Shown piece after piece: positions 61,599 to 64,000 of a stretch of DNA of 64,000 nucleotides (the stretch's first letter is position 1; every line of letters starts with the position of its first letter). Under the pieces are notes generated by a model that worked only from the letters and a program-made list of their open reading frames with translations, ran no database searches and was not told the DNA's origin. The translations under genes were made by a program, and so were the position numbers. Source of the stretch: Filimonas lacunae (lineage in GTDB: Bacteria; Bacteroidota; Bacteroidia; Chitinophagales; Chitinophagaceae); contig NZ_AP017422.1 of the NCBI RefSeq assembly GCF_002355595.1, positions 4,588,001 to 4,652,000 of the forward strand, given 5' to 3'.

Positions 61599-62672
61599 TT
61601 ACTGCTTACAAGCCCTGTAAATATCCTTCCAATCTTCCCTTGTTTTCACTACGGTTTCCAGGTATTCCTGCCATATCACCTGGTCTTGCACCGGGTCTTT
61701 GATAATAGCGCCGGTAATACCTGCTGCCAGGTCTTCGGCTGTTAAACGTCCATCGCCAAAGTAACCGGCCATAGCCATACCGTTGTTGACTACAGAGATA
61801 GCTTCGGCAGTGCTTAAAGTACCGGACGGTGATTTTATTTTGGTTTTACCATCCAGTGTAAGGCCACTACGCAGTTCGCGGAAGATGGTAACAATACGGC
61901 GTATCTCTTGCAGGGCTGGTTTTTCGGCCGGCACTTCCATTACTTTTTCAAAGCTTTCTACGCGGCGGCGTACAATATCAATTTCTTCGTCAATATTATC
62001 CGGCACCGGTAATATCACCGTGTTGAAACGGCGCTTCAAGGCGCTGGACAAATCGTTCACTCCTTTATCGCGGTTGTTGGCAGTGGCAATGACATTAAAG
62101 CCGCGCACGGCCTGCACTTCTATATTGAGTTCGGGAACCGGTAATGATTTTTCGGAGAGGATGGTAATGAGTGTATCCTGCACATCGGCACCAATACGGG
62201 TGAGCTCTTCAATACGTACAATTTTCCCTTCTTTCATGGCGCGCATTACCGGTGTTTCTACCAATGCTTTTTCGCTGGGACCTTCGGCTAATAAACGGGC
62301 GTAGTTCCATCCATAGCGGATAGATTCTTCGCTGGTGCCGGCGGTGCCTTGTATAATCAGGCCGCTGTTACCACTGATGGCAGCAGCCAGGTGTTCGCTT
62401 ACCCAGCTTTTGGCAGTACCGGGCAAACCGTACAGCAGCAGGGCCCTGTCGGTAGTAAGCGTAGCCACGGCTATTTCCATTAAACGGCGGTTGCCGATGT
62501 ATTTAGGCGTTACTTCAAAACCATTTTTAAGCTTACCGCCTACCAGGTAGGTAACCACCGATTGCGGTGATAATGTCCAGTTAGCGGGCAGTTTGCCACT
62601 ATCCTGCTTTTTCAGTTCTTCCAGTTCCAATGCGTATAAGTCTTCTGCGTGACCACGTAGTACCTGTGACAT
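61599..62672 (-). CDS. MoxR-family AAA+ ATPase
   Basis: 357 residues. Walker A YGLPGTAKSW (82-89), Walker B-like IVRIEEL (EE at 155-156, replacing DE), sensor 1 VIATANNRD (196-202), arginine-finger ALKRRF (211-216), and a C-terminal lid. ATP-driven remodelling machine that typically activates or unfolds targets presented by a VWA partner. It lies 43 bp upstream of the DUF5682 gene and 26 bp downstream of the DUF5691 gene, in one operon with the VWA gene. Confidence 0.9.
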   Translation of the reverse strand: MSQVLRGHAEDLYALELEELKKQDSGKLPANWTLSPQSVVTYLVGGKLKNGFEVTPKYIGNRRLMEIAVATLTTDRALLLYGLPGTAKSWVSEHLAAAISGNSGLIIQGTAGTSEESIRYGWNYARLLAEGPSEKALVETPVMRAMKEGKIVRIEELTRIGADVQDTLITILSEKSLPVPELNIEVQAVRGFNVIATANNRDKGVNDLSSALKRRFNTVILPVPDNIDEEIDIVRRRVESFEKVMEVPAEKPALQEIRRIVTIFRELRSGLTLDGKTKIKSPSGTLSTAEAISVVNNGMAMAGYFGDGRLTAEDLAAGITGAIIKDPVQDQVIWQEYLETVVKTREDWKDIYRACKQ

Positions 62673-62698
62673 ATAAGAGTTCGTTTATAGTGGATGTA

Positions 62699-64000
62699 TT
62701 AAAATGATTGGGTAGTTTTTTGTTTGAGTTGCAGCAGGTGGCGTATATGCTCGCTGGTGTTGCCCCATACGTTGCGCTGATACACATCGGACGGCGTACA
62801 GGCTTCCAGTTCGGTAGCCAGTGCCATGGGCAACAAACGGATATGCTTGCTGTAAAAGCTGCGGTTGTATTGATAGGTGTGCCTGGCCGTGTAAGCACAT
62901 ATTTCTTTGGCAATGGCCACACTCCATGTTTCGTGCGCCTGCAGCAACACCTCCAGCACGGCTTCTTCATTGCCCTGGAAATGCTTGTAGCAATAGGCTT
63001 CCTGCTGCGCGGCGGGTAACAGGTGAATAAAATCTTTATAAAACTCCGGTACCTGGCGGGTAAAAGCCATAGCCCATTCCTTACTACGGAAACGGCGGGT
63101 GGCCGTGGCCAGCGCAGGAATAAAGCGGCTGGTGTTGTCGCCTTTTTGAAAATATTCCAGCACCTTATCTTCTGTTACCTGCCACCATTGCGTAAACGTA
63201 TCGGGCGGCACGGTTTCTATCAATTGATAAATAATATATTCTTCGTTGGTATACTCGGTGAAAGCGGTTTTACCGGCAATGCCCGACTCCAGCAACACAG
63301 CCGGCACGGCTACCGGTGGCTGCACCTGCAGCAGGGGTTTGGACGACAGTCCTAATAACGCCTTTCCTATGCCCAGGGTAACCGCCCGTTGCAACACCTG
63401 CTGGTATTGCTGTACAATGGGCGATTGCGGAATGCGGGTAAGCATTTTCCAGGCTTCTTCTTTTACCTTTTTGCTTTTATCGGTGATGAGGCTTTGTAAC
63501 CATTCGATATCGGCTGCACCGAGGTTGGCATATAACGCTTTGAGCAATTCGGCACGGGTGGCGGCGCTTTCCTGCGGCCAGGTTTGTTGCAGCCATTCGC
63601 GGGCCACATCGGGCTGCGTGCTACGCACCTGTTGCAAAGCCCGGAAACGTTGTTCGGGTGTGCCGGTTTGCCAGCGTTCTTCTTCCGATTCGGCAACGCT
63701 TATATGCCAGTTGGTGTTAAAGCCGCACAACCATTGACCGCGTTTGCCCATGCAGTTTTCCAGCACGCCCCGCAACGCTTTATGTTGCGTAGCCTGTTGC
63801 AGTAAGGCCGGCAATAACGAAGGCGGCACCAGCTGACCGGCCTGTACACAGCTTTGCAGCCATAGCAGCAGCAGCTCGGTATTATCTTCTTCCAGCAGCG
63901 CTTTCAACACCACCGCAGCGGCGTTGCTGCAATAGGGCTTTTCTTCTGCGGCGGCTATGGTAATAGTTGCTTCCTGTGTTTGCAGCGGCATATAACCACT
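62699..64000 (-). CDS. DUF5691 family protein (5' end beyond the window)
   Basis: At least 430 residues of helical-repeat-like sequence. The frame stays open to the right edge: the codons before the ATG at 63991 read Ser-Gly-Tyr, and in this family a GY followed by Pro is internal. The true start therefore lies outside and the ATG is not the start. Recognisable blocks are QAGQLVPPSLLPALLQ, RGVLENCMGKRGQWLCGFN, WKMLTRIPQSPIVQQY, and EWAMAFTRQVPEF. Function unknown; a helical scaffold for the MoxR/VWA system is plausible. Confidence 0.78.
   Translation of the reverse strand, partial: SGYMPLQTQEATITIAAAEEKPYCSNAAAVVLKALLEEDNTELLLLWLQSCVQAGQLVPPSLLPALLQQATQHKALRGVLENCMGKRGQWLCGFNTNWHISVAESEEERWQTGTPEQRFRALQQVRSTQPDVAREWLQQTWPQESAATRAELLKALYANLGAADIEWLQSLITDKSKKVKEEAWKMLTRIPQSPIVQQYQQVLQRAVTLGIGKALLGLSSKPLLQVQPPVAVPAVLLESGIAGKTAFTEYTNEEYIIYQLIETVPPDTFTQWWQVTEDKVLEYFQKGDNTSRFIPALATATRRFRSKEWAMAFTRQVPEFYKDFIHLLPAAQQEAYCYKHFQGNEEAVLEVLLQAHETWSVAIAKEICAYTARHTYQYNRSFYSKHIRLLPMALATELEACTPSDVYQRNVWGNTSEHIRHLLQLKQKTTQSF

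Overview
The window reads as chromosomal DNA of a Bacteroidota bacterium, most likely a soil-type member of the Chitinophagales (Chitinophaga/Niastella-like). This rests on two SusC/SusD pairs, FecR-type anti-sigma factors with ECF sigma factors, DUF6520-like small secreted proteins, an RteC-like protein, YD-repeat (RHS) giants with a DUF6443-like start, and the scarcity of Shine-Dalgarno sequences. There are no rRNA, ribosomal-protein or tRNA genes, so the genus is a guess.

Layout. (1) 1-1224: 5' part of a group II intron, with the N-terminal half of its reverse transcriptase, abutting the end of a susD gene. (2) 1225-6065: an AT-rich susC/susD pair without an adjacent sigma/FecR pair. (3) 6794-7437: two tandem, 79% identical small secreted Cys-containing proteins. 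They converge, across a perfect 28-bp inverted repeat, on (4) a minus-strand operon (18881 to 7488): two GT-C-like membrane proteins, an FAD oxidoreductase, a third GT-C-like protein, a three-domain class III-type lanthionine synthetase (LanKC), and a secreted S9 prolyl-oligopeptidase-like protease. This is the best candidate in the window for an undescribed system, a LanKC-centred RiPP or cell-surface pathway in a bacteroidete. (5) 18974-22427: a FecR/sigma pair in reversed order, small membrane proteins and a second ECF sigma factor. (6) 23003-24978: another small DUF6520-like gene converging on a second copy of the FAD oxidoreductase. (7) 25379-28763: an RteC-like protein, a long non-coding stretch very rich in the palindrome TGCA, and a small phage-lysis-like cassette (DUF5675-like and holin-like). 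(8) 28881-35927: a fourth small secreted protein converging on a canonical sigma-FecR-susC-susD operon. (9) 36232-41118: lipoproteins, small membrane proteins, and an M6 metalloprotease with a small partner. (10) 41441-54626: a polymorphic-toxin-like locus with a large RHS protein ending in an HExxH metallopeptidase-like tip, a probable secreted immunity protein, a second large YD-repeat protein with DUF5977-like tail repeats, and a coiled-coil/beta-barrel outer-membrane protein. (11) 55108-57896: an RMD1/DUF155-like protein, an Fsr-like MFS transporter, and a GntR regulator sharing an operator-like palindrome with the transporter. (12) 58021-64000: a MoxR AAA+/VWA/DUF5682/DUF5691 operon running off the right edge.

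Base composition changes strongly. Three 60-base blocks counted by hand give 25% GC (2821-2880) and 30% (9241-9300) in the left part, against 62% (59221-59280) on the right. The left 10-12 kb therefore looks acquired or differently evolved. Domain calls come from recognising motifs by eye. No database search was possible.
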